This document shows positions 33,886-46,400 of a stretch of 49,359 nucleotides of DNA, in pieces (position 1 is the stretch's first letter; each line of letters opens with the position of its first letter). The translations under genes were made by a program, and so were the position numbers. Under the pieces are notes generated by a model. It saw nothing but the letters and a program-made list of their open reading frames with translations. It made no database searches and was not told the DNA's origin. This DNA is from Cudoniella acicularis (taxonomy: Eukaryota > Ascomycota > Leotiomycetes > Helotiales > Helotiaceae), in the NCBI GenBank assembly GCA_013054445.1, contig JAAMPI010000233.1, forward strand, positions 1 through 49,359. Reading direction: 5' to 3'.

Positions 33886-34719
33886 TCATTTGTTCTTCAC
33901 ATGCTTCTCGTCCCCTCCGTTCTTCTCAATTTCATCCTCCTCAATCTCCCTCTTTCGATTTTTCATGTCTTCGGGGGGACTATCTTCAATCAACTCGCTC
34001 TTTCCTTGCATGCCGGACCATTTCGGCAACCCGTCGGGAATATTCACCAATCGTTTACTATAAAACATGTGGCACCTTCAACTCATCAGCAAGTTCTTCT
34101 TTTCCTCTCTTCCCATGTCTCCGAGCCAAGCATAATTCAAAAACCAAGAGTAATATTAGAAGAGACAACTTACGTAGGATCAAAATTCTCTTTTTCTTTC
34201 TTACTTTTAAACTTAATCAAACTCGGAAACAGCAGAATCATGTTCCGACCTTCATCCATAATTGGCGCGCGGCAGTATGCACAAGAAACTTTGCACGGCG
34301 ATTTATGCTCCGTCGTTTTCTCCGTACTCTCGTACCAACCTAGGTCGTGATGTCCATGGGTGAAATTGATATTTTCCTTATGGAATATAGCCGCCCATTG
34401 AAAAGGCGCACCTGTTCATCACCATCAGCCTATTTTCTTCCTAATTTGATTTGTAGACGGGAATGGGGAGAGACAAACCATGCAAAACCTGACAAGTTGT
34501 ACAATGGCAAAACTTAGCATCAAGAGGCTTCTCTCGACTCAATTGGTACTGCACCCTTCCACAATGACAGCTCCCTTCATACAGCGGTTTGAAATTCTCA
34601 TCATTCTCATGGACTTTGTAAGGGGCGCGGAATTTCCACTCATTGTGCTCGCCTTCTACGTCTTCATGCTTGTGACCCCCGGCCTTGGCTTGGTCTTTTC
34701 CTGTTTTGCTGGGTGCCAT
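33886..34719 (-). CDS. GFA (CENP-V type) zinc-binding domain protein
   Basis: Exons 34,479-34,719, 34,174-34,411 and 33,886-34,075 join in phase to 222 residues. A hydrophilic N-terminus leads to GSCHCGRVQY (Cys51, Cys53), DAKFCHCTTCQVLHG (Cys71, Cys73, Cys76), and PCKVSCAYCRAPIMDEGR (Cys124, Cys127). This is the Mss4-like zinc fold of the glutathione-dependent formaldehyde-activating family. Most fungal members have no proven substrate, so the enzyme name should not be taken as its activity. The C-terminal tail after WSGM is charged (E/K/D-rich) and probably disordered. No targeting signal is seen, so a soluble cytosolic or nuclear protein is likely. Confidence 0.88.
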
Positions 34720-35330
34720 TTTTGACGGGGTGGATTTAGAGTAGAAGAGTTGAGGTGTTGGAGGCTGGGCTTAGGGTTTAGGCTGGTATTGAATCGCCGT
34801 AGGAAGTTATGGGATGGGGCAAACAAAGTCCTTGATGAGATACTTAAATAAGCCGAATTTCTTGGTAAGAACAATGTCATGAAATTGAGGGAGGTAGGAA
34901 AAGAAAGATATGAATATGCAACATAGAGTCGCGCGCGAGAGACTGATGCATTTTATTTGAATGCTCTAGGAGCAGAAGCTAAAAACACTCTCGTCACCGC
35001 CAGGCGCTCTTTACAATGCGGGGACCATACCTGCGCAAGTAAGTCGTAGATCACCGCCCGTGTAGGGATGGTTGACAGTAAACCACAAGTGTTGCCGTTG
35101 CTTAAATGCTGGATGAGAGGGTTCGGTGACGTTAACACTTTCTACCTTCGCGCTAATTCCAGATCCGTCACCCCATCACGTGAGCCTCAAAGAGGCCCTC
35201 CATCTTAGCAGATCTATCAAGATCGTGGTTCAGATTCATATGCGTCGAGTTGGGTTCGGCGCGTAGATAGTTTTAGATAGTCTTGGCTAAGTATCTATCC
35301 GTTGACATCTTCGTCTATTCGTATTAATCG
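34720..35330. other. Intergenic, no gene seen
   Basis: About 610 bp between the GFA gene start and the 3' end of the 5-phosphatase gene, both on the minus strand. It should hold the GFA-gene promoter. No further feature recognised. Confidence 0.5.
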
Positions 35331-38300
35331 TTATCGGCTCTTCTGATTCTGGAGGATTAGCTTTTTGCTCGCTCCAGGATCGAAGCCGAGGAAATTTGTC
35401 AGATAGTCTAGTCTATTCAGATGTCAGTATCCATAAAATTCATAAATATTAAAATTTACTTACTTGGCTTCATATGCTTGCTTCTCTTTTGTCTCTAACC
35501 ACTGCTTCTGGCAGTCATCCCATTTCATAGCACGCCTTTTAGGAGAAATGATTTTAATCACCATGTCGAATTCCCCTGTTACAGGCCTGTGATCCGAAAC
35601 TCGAACTTCATGCCGGCGATAATTGAGCTGGGTAATGCGATCTCGGCCACGGTAGAGAATTCGATCACACCACGCTGGAGACCTTTTCTTTTCGCTTGTG
35701 TCGTAGTTGTCCGTGCCTACATCGTATTTGTATGTAGGTGCAAACGTAATAAGCATCTCATGGAATGCGCGGAGTTTGAACCAAGGGTTCTTCCTTTTCG
35801 ATGCAAGCAGTTGATCCCTTTCTAGAAGCTTTGTCAAGTTTTTGGCCTTAATAGCATTCACTACAGTGTCTCTGCCCATAGTATCAATCCGGTAATTCAA
35901 ATCCCCATTCAGAACGCATATTTCATGGTCTAGAATCATTGTCCCGTCGCCCCCGCCAACGTAACTGTCTTGGCGGACACTGTGGTCTCTCTCTGCTGGA
36001 AAGATGGAACTTTCAATGATTGAGGTGATGTCGTTGTTTCGGTCCTTTGTCTGGCTTTGGCCGGCAGCAAGATGGCAATTGATGAAGCAGAGAGAAGAAT
36101 CGTCAAGGACAAAGCGGACTACCAAGGCACCCTGAACCTAGTCAGATACTGGTCGAGTTTTAGGGAATATGAAACGAACCTTGTTGCCATGCAGCCCACC
36201 CATTCCTCGCTTTACTTCTGCTCCACTCACATTACGTATTCGCTCTCGTAGAGGCGCTCTAACGAATATGCAGGTAAAAAGACCAACAAGCGTTGATGTG
36301 TGCAATAAATGGTAGAGTTCGTTCCTTGGCATGTAATCATCCAAACAGCGTGTGAGAAAATCCCGCCAGTCACGATATTGGTGACTCATGTGTTCCTGCT
36401 CGGAATTGGGGTCCTTCTTTTTGGATTTGAAGAAACTTTCTGGAAGGAGGTTAGTAGACAAATCAATTGAGTTAGGATCACACATACTAGCAGTTCTCGT
36501 CTTGTCCTCGAGATCAACGAGCTCTTGAAACCCAAATACGAGGATATCGGGGCAATCACTACCCTGGATCAGGTCACGGAAAAAGGTTGAGTCTTGATCT
36601 GAATGCTGGAGGCTATATGGCGTTGAGGCACCAGCATTCCAAGTCATAACTAGGGTTTTTATTGGTCGGAACTCGCAAAAGTCTGCTTCCGAAGACTGCA
36701 TCTGAGTTTCTGTCATCATTGTTAGTACTGCTCATCAATTTCTTTTTGGATATTTCATACCAATCCAGTCATCTTGCAGTAAACCATCCCATACTCGTAA
36801 CATATTGTCCTGGCCTAAAGATATTACTTGCGCACGATCAAGTGACCAAAAGCTACTCCGGTCGGAAATTAACTTGATAACCGGGTCCTGATGGGCACGC
36901 CAGTCCTTTTTGACTACCCACGGCGTCTGAGTGGTATCATATATGTATATCATACCAGTGCTAAAGCCGGCCCACAGCATACCACCGGCGCCAGCTAATG
37001 ATGTGATTTTATACACACTGACGTTCACAACTCCTAAGCAAGTATAGTCGTCGCGGGAATATATGGTTACCTTCCCATCTGTGTGCCCAAAATAAACTCT
37101 GCCGGGTTGAGAGCTAAGACACGTTCCAGATGTAATTTCTCCAGCGTTAGGTTGGCTAATAGGCCTTGCGAGAACTTGAAACTGCACAGCTCCGTCTAGA
37201 GTTGGTACAAATATCCGTATATCTTTTCCTGCTGCATGCCACAACTCGTCACCGACTACCATTGAGAAGGTATGGCCCTTTGGCACCCGGAAACTTTGAT
37301 ACGGATTCGTAAGGCTCGGAGCTCCAGTGCTATCCGGAGCCCATAAATGTAGCGTTCCTCCATCGTCAAGCGTCCACATTTCATTGAGATGTCGATACAT
37401 TTTTATGACCTCACGCCGGGTATGCGCATTGCTTTTAGTGGTTATAACACTTTGTGAGGCAACGTCAACCTCAATAAGCTCACCAATGTTGTTTCCAAGC
37501 CAAAGCCGAGATCCTTCATCCTTGGTATCCGCGGTAGGTTTGAAAGCCACGGAGATTATCCTGATCCCTTCGGTATGGGCTAAACTCATGACGATTTCAC
37601 CATCAAGTATACTCCATACCCTTGTCAAATGGCCAGAGGTACAAACGAACTCGCCACAGACGTCAAGGATTCGTGTATCGTATCTCGTGGATATTTCATG
37701 AGCACCATGTTTAAAATGGGGTGGTCGTCTATTGGCATGTGAAGCATCCGGATATTCTGCAGCGTTAGTACCCAAAGTTTGGTTGATGTAGGACGTAGGA
37801 GGAGGCACGTCCAAGGAAAGGCGAGGCTCCTGTTGCGTTATAAGGGTTTGTGGAGTACGAAACTCAACAGGAGTTCTGTCAGAAGTTCTGTCCACTGTCA
37901 TCGATCGACCATGTGACCGGGGTGGGGTCTGCAATTGAGAAGTTGGCGTGGAGAAAACCCTCTTCGGGGGTGTAGAGAATGATGCGGACTCGGAAGTGGG
38001 CACTGTGACTACCGGCCGGGATCGATCGACAGACGGCCGTGGTGGAGGTGGAGGCATCATAGTCATCTGCGTAATATTTCGAGAGTTGGAGGTGTCTAAT
38101 GAGATCTGTGGCCGAACTGGGAGAGCTGGCCTTTGATCACCTGTGACTTGAGGAGCGATGGTCGTCCGGTTTGAGCCATTCGTCTCTTGATCCTTCCGTC
38201 GATTTGCAACTGAATGGTGCACTGGAGGCGGCTCAAACATCACTCTCTGGTTCGCCGGAATAAGTCCCCCGGCATCAGCTGGATTCCTTGACCGTGAACG

Positions 38301-39247
38301 TTGCGGGAGAGGTACAGGAATTTCATGATCAGGGCTGCTTGCACTGCTTGGGGGGGTGTTAAATGGCGATCTATCGAAAGTTGGAGTTATTATAGGAGCC
38401 AAAGTCGTGGCCTCGGTCTTGAAACCAAGAGTAATGGGTTTGCTCCCAATCTTTGGTTTCTCGGATCTATTTACAGGTGGCGGTGGCGGCTTGAAGATTG
38501 AGTCTCGTTTCAATTCGCCAGACCTACGAGGCGGCGGTGGAGATGGAGGCCGCGACGCAGGAAGTGAAGGGGATTTTCTAGATTCTAGAAGTGGTGTATG
38601 AGGTCTGCTGGGAATTCGAAAGTGTCTCGGGGAAGAACCGCCTGATGTGGACGACAAGGGAGCGTCTGTTGAAAGGTACGCGGGAGTACTGGACAAACTC
38701 AAATTGACAGACCTTCCCTTGGGAGGCGACTGCGGGGCTTGAACCGTGACCGCAGGAGGTATTGTGACAGTAGGTTTAACTAGAATGCTCCTCGTAGGGG
38801 ATGGTGACAGATTGGCAGAGCTGCCAATTCTGAAAGGCCGGAGTCCTGTATCAGCCAGCTCTCTGTCTCTCCCTCTAGCGCCCTGTTCACCCTCGAAAGA
38901 TGGCCTTGTGCTCTCTTGTCTCCCCGTCAAATTCCTCACAATCTCGCCGGCCCCAACACCTAGGGTGCCACTTGTCTTCATGCTCTCTTGTCTCCCAGTC
39001 AAATTCCGCACAACCTCAACGGTGCCGACACCCAGGTTGTTATTCGGCTTTGGCGAAACGGCTCGCGGGGCAGAGTTGTTGGTCGGCTTGGAATTAGCCA
39101 TCTGTTCAAAATGGGATCGCAAGGAAGACACGGGTTTCTGTATTTGGTCGGTCAGCAAATGTACGGAATAGTAGATATTTTTCGTATACAACATACTATT
39201 GAAGAGCCATCAGGGCCCTCTTCCGTAGGCTCCTCCATTGCCAACAT
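35331..39247 (-). CDS. WD40-repeat inositol polyphosphate 5-phosphatase
   Basis: Six exons join cleanly: 39,197-39,247; 36,761-39,137; 36,488-36,709; 36,180-36,439; 35,464-36,131; 35,331-35,412; 1,219 residues. The first 17 codons splice to KPVSSLRSHFEQM. A Pro/Ser-rich disordered N-terminus of about 480 residues follows, with a duplicated VVRNLTGRQES segment. Then come WD40-like repeats (VCTSGHLTRVWSILDG, LWLGNNIGEL, MLRVWDGLLQDDW). The phosphatase domain starts at KTLVMTWNAGAS and holds VFGFQELVDLE, FINCHLAAGQ, LNGDLNYRID, SPAWCDRILYRG and SDHRPV, all catalytic signatures of Mg-dependent 5-phosphatases. The last exon (YLTNFLGFDPGASKK) is recovered through a GTAAGT intron at 35,413-35,463. 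The enzyme should remove the 5-phosphate of PI(4,5)P2 or related lipids, with the WD40 part for localisation. ATG 39,238 is an alternative start. Confidence 0.93.
38911..39045 (-). repeat. 72-bp tandem duplication in the 5-phosphatase N-terminus
   Basis: CTCTCTTGTCTCCC-GTCAAATTCC occurs at 38,911 and again at 38,983, with similar flanks. The in-frame duplication encodes two copies of VGxxExVRNLTGRQES in the disordered N-terminal region. Confidence 0.85.
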
Positions 39248-39986
39248 TTGCCAAGAAAAGGATCAAATCGCGAGGGTTTCCGTGCCCATCTGGAGGTCGA
39301 CTTCAAAATCATAGAAACGCCTATATGTCCCGAACGCGCGCAGAGGATGTAGCAGTCGAGGTGACGTGGAGATGTTCGTACACAGGGCACATGAGGGGGT
39401 GGAGCCTCAATTCATAGAGGGGCGGGTGGACCGTGGGCTAGTGAATTCAGGGCGTACGATATGTATGCCTTTGACCTGGAGTCCTGGGCCTGCGTAGGCT
39501 CTCTTCCGGTGGGTTGCGACGGTATATGGCAGAAGGGTGAATTTCTGCAAGCTCATCGTCTAGATTAGAGTACGTTTCGATTTCGCTCCCAGGTTGTGAC
39601 GCAGATATTCGAATCTTGTCGGCGCTGATGCGTCCCAAGGGTTATTTTGGGACCAGCATCGGGCAGGGATGAGTGAGCAATGCCGTCCACGGCTGGGGGC
39701 GCGCTAGCAATCGCGATTACGGTAAAGTACCGCAAGATCAGGTCACTTTGGAAAATCTTCCTTACTCCAACAACAAAATTCGCAATTCTCCATCGATAAA
39801 TTCTTGACACGGAAGCAGGTTGAGCTCTCTGCACCAGTTCTCACGATTCTTCAATATGAATACAGTCAGGCAGTCTCCAATTGCGCATTCTTCGCTCAGC
39901 TAACATATTAGTAGGTTAAATCATTCTGGTACGGAGCTTTACCACTATCAGTACCTGGGCTTTAAGAATTGACAATGCCTTTGCAG
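39248..39986. promoter_or_regulatory. Divergent intergenic region between the 5-phosphatase and DUF4748-like genes
   Basis: About 740 bp. It includes the 5-phosphatase promoter and the unlocated first exon of the DUF4748-like gene. A minus-strand open stretch at 39,565-39,834 has no family features. Confidence 0.5.
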
Positions 39987-40376
39987 GGTTGGATGGGGAG
40001 CACTATGTGTTGGTACGCGAACCATTTTTAGGGTGGTGTATGGGGTTCACGCTGATGGGATGTAGCTGGCGGCGGAGCCTATTACTTTGCCAAAAAATCC
40101 ATCAACGAAGATCGTATGGCCAGATTTGAAGCCGACCGACGACGCCGACAAATGCAGGAATCTCTCGAGTACTCAGCTCGAACATCTAGCCAGCCAGTGA
40201 ATGGCAATGGAGGACCAGCTCGGGCAGATAGTTCTGGATCTCCAAGCCAAGAAGCAACTCTAGATCCCGCACCAACAACGCATGCTCCGGAGAGCGAGGG
40301 ACAAAGAGTGAGGGAAAAGAGCAAGTACGAAGCTGCCGAACCATATCGGGCGAAGAAGGGCGATCGATTTAGTTGA
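39987..40376 (+). CDS. Small DUF4748-like membrane protein (5' end unresolved)
   Basis: An exon after a TTTGCAG acceptor at 39,986 reads VGWGALCV, is interrupted by a 53-bp intron (40,013-40,065, GCTGATG branch), and continues AGGGAYYFAKKSINEDRMAR, then FEADRRRRQMQESLEY. The join creates one hydrophobic helix followed by a YYFAK-x-x-I-N-x-DR motif, the hallmark of short DUF4748-type single-span proteins. The rest is Ser/Pro/Glu-rich and ends KKGDRFS. The ATG must lie in a short upstream exon I could not place: the ATG at 39,976 is in another frame. About 120 residues in total. Small single-span proteins of this sort are often mitochondrial, but that is inference. Confidence 0.7.
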
Positions 40377-40974
40377 GGGAATTGCACGCTTCTGTTGAGC
40401 ACTTGCGATTCGGAGCATCAGGCTTCACACTAGGGGAAGTAATAAGCAATGGCGCTGTTACTATGTACTATACATTCCAAAGCTCCCAACTCAGGCGTTC
40501 ACAGGCGTTGTTAGTCTTGGTATTTTGTACAGTCAAATGACTACGGCACATAAAGGAACATATATTCTAACTATCAAGGTCCAAAGAAGAGGGTTCAAAA
40601 TTGGCGATGGACTTATGCCACTGTACAGGTACATCACTCCGTACACAGTGTCTAGATGCCAGGCCGAAAACAGATGCTGGGAAGAGACGAAGTAACCCAA
40701 ACCAGGGGAAGCACAAACGCCATTAAAGATACTCTATGGAATAATTAGATTGGCGAAATTTCATGAGCTCTGATCCCACATGTAATCGCAATATCCTGGT
40801 TTAATGGAGCTCTATTATCTGCAGCTGGATTTTAGTGCAATAGCGAATCATGTGACGAGCCTCGCGAGGCTGAAATCTCGGGCGCAAGCGTGTTCTCTTC
40901 AAGCTTCAACATTCCACATCTGTTTGTGCCATGCCATTCTTCCATACACACAAATCGCGATAGCGCATACCAAT
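40377..40974. other. Intergenic, promoter of the CID-protein gene
   Basis: About 600 bp between two plus-strand genes. No coding or RNA signal recognised. Confidence 0.5.
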
Positions 40975-42728
40975 ATGGCGTCTCATCAACTCGCCATTGC
41001 AAAGGCATCTTTCTCCGCTGGTCTTCTGCGACCTGATCCCACCTCGTTATCCCGAGAAGATATTACACAATTTCATTCCCTGCTGAACTCAGCCGTCCTA
41101 CAGTGTTCGCCAAGAAACGTCCAGGTTTGATCAACATTCTAAAGGCTATGTCGACGCGATGGCTAAATGGTCCATGAGGATAGAAATGCAAGCAATGGAC
41201 ATTAAAAAATATTGTCCAATCTACAGCAAGGTTTACGGCACTGGGAAAATATTTGACAGCTTTAGCAAACTCTTTCGCTGAGACCAGCGGATCAGATGCT
41301 GCGTCAAAACGTGAACCTTCTATCAAGAGGAAGCGCCTCCATTTATTGTACCTGGTCAATGATATCCTTTATCATGGCAAATATCGCGTCAATGATGCCT
41401 CGATTTGCGGCAAAGTCCAGCCAATATTGGTCAACCTTCTTGGAAGCGCTGCATCCTTCAAAGCATGTCCAAAACACCAGCGAAAGATTTCCGATCTATT
41501 GACAATATGGGAGGAGAAGGATTATTACTCGAAAGAATACATTGCGAAACTGCGCGAAGCTGTGAAGAATGCATCTGAATTTGGTGAAGTTGCGCTAGGG
41601 GAAGCTGATGCGTCTACAGAAGGAGGGCACGTCTCGACAACAAAGCTTGCGAAATCGGCGCCGTTTGTTATGCCAGCAATGCATGGGGACTCGACAACTC
41701 CGTGGTTCGATTTGCCAGCTGGAAATCTCATGCCGCACATTGTTCCAAACTCCACAAGACCTATCAATCCCGATATGATCAAGCCAATGCAGTTTGTGGC
41801 TGGACCAGCGAGCGAAGAATTGGTTCTGGCAGTTAAGGCCTTGTTGGATGATGTTCAGATAATCTACGGGAACGAAATCGATGGAGAAAGGGATGAGAGA
41901 GCATCTTGGGACATTGACGAGCTTGGACAGCCAATCATGCTCGATGAGATCACAGGAGATGTATTGGAAGGCGAGGGATATTACGGATGGTCGCGGACAT
42001 TTTGCGAGAAGATGAAGCGGCGAAAGAAGGGACTCGATAAACCAGGACATGAAGAGCACCGGGTTAGGAGAAGTGTGAGTGGTAGTCGAAGCCGTAGTCG
42101 AAGTTCCAGTCGAGGAAGAAAGAGGCCGAGAAGCGATTCGGAATCAAGTCGTGAAGGCTATCGATCTACGAGACGCCGCAGAACACGATCATACAGCTCT
42201 TCTCGTTCTCCAACGCCTGAAAATCGTCGAAATGGCAACAGTCGACCACGTTCTAGAAGCCAATCATACTCTAGATCTCCTCAACGGTCATCAAGTCCTC
42301 GACGAATGGAACCATATCCGAAAGACTCGCGGCCTCCACACGACCCCTTACCGTCCAAACCTCCACAGCCTCTAAATCAACCACCACCCATACCTCCATC
42401 ACAGTTCCAACAAGGATTCAATCCCAACTTCCCACCGCCTCCACCGCCTCCCTTCAACGGTTCCGCTCCACCATTCGGTCAATGGCCGCCTCCTCCGCCC
42501 ATGCATTTCAATCCACAAAATCCATGGCCCGTCCCGCCTCCTCCCCCCGGAAACCCACCACCAATAAACTACCAACAAGGGCCAGGCGGTTTTCCGCCTG
42601 CGGGGCCGGGTGCCTGGCAGCAGCAACAGCAAGGAGATGGGAGAGGCTATAACAACCCTAATAACAATTGGAACAACAATGGTGGCTATAGAGGAGGGAG
42701 GGGAAACTACCGCGGAAGAGGGTGGTGA
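40975..42728 (+). CDS. CHERP-like CID-domain splicing-type protein (RS, poly-Pro and RGG tail)
   Basis: Exons 40,975-41,124 and 41,184-42,728 with a 59-bp phase-0 intron give 564 residues. The join restores SPRNVQ-KCKQWTLKNIVQST, the CID (CTD-interaction) domain, which continues with KRKRLHLLYLVNDILYHGK and KISDLLTIWEEKDYYSKEYI (to about residue 150). A CHERP-type middle follows: PWFDLPAGNLMPHIVP and EGYYGWSRTFCEKMKRRKKG. The rest is Arg/Ser-rich (SGSRSRSRSSSRGRKRPRSD), then long Pro/Phe-rich stretches, then a Gln run and an RGG-type end (GGYRGGRGNYRGRGW). Human CHERP works with U2 snRNP/SR140 in pre-mRNA splicing and has SURP and G-patch domains. Neither is visible here, so this is a reduced fungal relative. 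A nuclear RNA-processing role is inferred. Confidence 0.88.
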
Positions 42729-43451
42729 TGCATTTCTCTCTCTATTTCTCACAAAAATGTACTGTACAATTAATCCAGCTCCCTGCCATTGATTTTCTCG
42801 GCAAAATCCAAAATCCCGTTCCTCACTCTCTCCAGCACTACACTGTACCAAGTGATCAAGAAAAAGAGAAAGACCAAGTCATTATCGATCTACAGGCACA
42901 CCTGAAAAGATCTCACATACATACCATTCATTACAAGGGCAAGAAATCGCTCCGGGCTTTCGCCCATTCATTCTCGCTCACTCGTTCCCCTCTCTCCAAT
43001 AATGCCTGTTTCCGAGAGTGTGAAAACAGGTACCCCCACGCGCAATCGGGTCGTCCACTATAAATGAAAATAACGAATTGGTTGAGGATTGTCGTTGTCG
43101 TCCCTTTTTCCTGCATACTACTGTACGAGTACGTATGCATGCGTCATGCAAGCGAGTTCATGTCCAGTCCATGTATGCGAGCACGCACATCTTCTCTCTT
43201 CCATCATCCATACACCCTCTCCTGCACACTCGCAGCATCTCGAGAGCGGAGAACCCTGTTCTTACCTAACACCGCTACCGTCTTTTTCTATTCCACCTAT
43301 AGAAAACTATGTTAAGCGGTGTGGGGATTTTAGGGGTAGCTATATGTAGTAGGGGCGGAGAATTCATTACGTCTGAATGAAACGGTTGCATCGTCAGCCT
43401 TAATGAAAAGTGCGAAGGGTCTTTCTTGTGTGATGTTAATGATGCGACAAC

Positions 43452-43474
43452 GATAATAATAATAATAATATAAT
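43452..43474. repeat. (AAT)n microsatellite
   Basis: A run of about seven ATA/AAT triplets in the downstream region of the CID-protein gene. Confidence 0.85.
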
Positions 43475-46400
43475 GTACGTGTCAATGTGGGTATGTAGGT
43501 GTGTTGACGTGCATATATATCCACCCGTCTCCTTCCCTTTGTATGCGCTTCTATGCGCTTTTTTTGCAGATGTTGTATTTTGGCGAGGGACCGAGCCAGT
43601 TATGGTGGGTTTTTGGTACCGACCGTTTTTTTTGTGTGGCTGTGGGGGTTTTCTTATGATTTGGATGCGGTGTTGGCTTTTTTTTTTTGTGATGGTGTTG
43701 GGGAGATAGGGGAGGGGAAAGTGAGGAGGGGGGGGGAGCTTTTCCTGTTCCTGTTTTTTTGGTGCATCCTTGTATATACAGTATAGTGCGTGATTTACGA
43801 TAGAGTCTAGATGGGATTGGAACGGGCTAAGCTACAAGGGGAGTGGATGGCTGGCTGGTTTGTTACCGTGTACTTGGTTGGATTTGCCTGTTTCCCGGTT
43901 TTTATACGGTTTGGTTTTCTAGTTTACCAAGAAGCAAGAAGACTCGTACTGGAGGTGAGGAATTTGGTGGATGGAAATTATGTATGTATGTATGTGTACA
44001 TGTACTGGTAATGCTGCATTGGTACTAGGCTGGGTATGTGTACAGGCCTGGGTGATTGGTCGGGGATGTCAGGGTTCGGTTCCGGAGTTGATCTGTACAT
44101 ATGTATACATGCGTATGTGGAGATTGAGCGATTCGCACTGAAGACAAACAAGTTCCAACCGCTGTCGCGGGTACCAAAAAAGCCTTTTAAGAAGGTAACA
44201 CACTATCAAGTACTTGTAGAGATTCAAGATCGTGAGTTGTCAGATTCAGAGATATTTTACTCCAGGGATATCGAGAGAGCCGTGGCTATTCAAAAAATCA
44301 AAAAAAAAACCTCATAGTTTGCAAATATCTCACCTTACTGTGCTACCCCAAGCCACAGAGCCAAGAAATTGTTCCTGCCCGACTCGCCAGGGTTTCAATG
44401 CTTCAAGTTGGTGAGACGTGAGCGGAAGAAATATGCATGCAGGGTCTTCTCTTATCTCGTGTTACTGAAAGGAAACAGAGGTCAAGGCGATGTGCCGAGA
44501 TTCGTAACTCATTTTATTTGAATTGGTAATTTAAAGATGTAATTGATGATATAGTGTTTTGTTTTGGCTTGGTTAATTGTTTAACTCATCGAGGGGTTAT
44601 AATTATATGAAACGAGATATTTATCATTTTTAATTGAGCTGGGGTTATTTGGATAGGGAAGGGAATGAAATGATACATGACATTTGATGAAGAAATTACT
44701 TGCTTCGGGATTTTGTCAAGGAGATTGTGAATGAATGATGGTCCAGTCCACGTGGATTATCGTTCGGTTTTTTTAATTTAAAGATTGAACCAGACTCGAC
44801 ACTTTCACCATTGCCGTGAATCTTGTGCAATAGTCCCCTCGTATCAAAAGCCGACGTACTTATTCAAGAACAACACCTCGCAACTTAACCAAGTTGCGGG
44901 AATTCCACTCCCGCGCAGCACGATAAAGAGTCCACTTTCTACCTATCAAATTTTATATCTCCTCCCGCAAAAAAACAATATCCATCGACACGCATACCTA
45001 CCCAACCGTAACCTCCACCTTCATCACCGTAACACAAAGACAAAACCCCTCAATCACCTCACCGCCCCTGAAAACCCCTCTGCATTTCCTGCACGCTTAT
45101 GCCAGTGGAACCCGTTACCGGGAAACGGAACGCGGCCTTCGCTTACTTGTCGATGTTATGGGATGGGGTTTCACGAGTGTGTGTTACACAGCATATGTAT
45201 GTGCCGGTATATGCTGGATGTGGTGATACTGAAGCGAGGCGGGGTTGAGAGGTTGATGGGTTCCCTTTATGTGAAAAGTTGGCAAGAAGAGGGGTAATTG
45301 GAATGAACGGTAGTGGGATTTTGAGGCCGCTCGTGGGACGTAGTGGGTAGTTGATTGGTGATGAAAATTAAAAATATTGGTGATGAGATTGGGGGCTTGA
45401 TTTTTGAAGATTTTTTCTTGATTTGAGTGAACTGCTGTATTGGGAAGTTGGCTAAGCAATAGATTAATGCTTTCTCTAATATAAGGGAGATTCCGGGCTT
45501 TTGATGGTCAGCAGGGGCCTGTAGGATGTAGTTTCTGAACAAAAAAACATGATACCGTAGCAATTTCATAGAAAATGGAAACAGGAAAGTGTGATGAACC
45601 TCAATACGAAGTAATTGGAAGTTGGAAGTAAGATTACTAGCTTTCCTTTCAGACATGTCTCACACCGCCACCGAGCGCCTCCCAGATATCGGTACACTCG
45701 GATCCCACGTGGATTCACACCTCCTTCGAATAATAGGTGGCTGCTGCTGCTCTTTTACCGCACCCTTCTTTGCCCGACGGTGTGGTACGAGTAGGGTCCA
45801 ATGATTTTTGGGGACGGTTGTCTGTCTGATGGCAAGGGCGATGCGAGGTCTTGGGTCGGTTTGCTTCTTCGGTTTGCTGACACACGGAGGGCACTGTTTG
45901 CTTGGCCGAGTAATGAATGTTGGAGTCAGTAGTCGGTCACTCATTTAAGAAATTGACGTAGTGGAGATGGCAGATGATGATCAGATGAGTAAGGAAGATC
46001 AGATGGGGTTGTGCTGAGAAGAGCTGGAATGTAAAGGCTGTTAAGAGCCAATGGAGTTGGAAAAGTTGGAAACAGATCCCAAGGGGGCAAAAGCCCCGTC
46101 TCGGGGATTTTGATGAGAACCTAAACTTCAACGGGTGTTATCGAATCGAGATCTTGCATGTCCAAGGCAGGGGATGGACCCAGCAGGTGGCTTTCTGGCG
46201 GTTTCACAGTTACTCTGGCATTGTCCCTTGTAACGTGCCTCTGCATGTCTGAGATTGTGCTATAATGATATGGCTTGCGGGAGGAAAGAAGCAAAAGTTG
46301 AAGAAAAAGAGGTTGCGAAATGTGAGATGTGACAGCCTCCTGGAACTCGATCTGCAACTTGCAGGAATTGTGATTATTAAGGCCCTCCTCGTAACTTGGT

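Noticed and set aside
38356..39171. Plus-strand open stretches opposite the 5-phosphatase N-terminus
   Set aside because: Mirror frames of Pro/Ser-rich coding sequence; the minus-strand gene explains them.
42079..42851. Open stretches overlapping the RS/poly-Pro part of the CID gene
   Set aside because: Shadow frames of low-complexity coding sequence.
44785..45297. 170-codon plus-strand open stretch
   Set aside because: Starts without good context and reads as basic low-complexity sequence with no domain or splice signals; no relative remembered.
45660..45944. 94-codon minus-strand frame with an ATG start (Pro/Arg-rich)
   Set aside because: No conserved motif and no neighbouring exons. It cannot be excluded, but there is no positive support.
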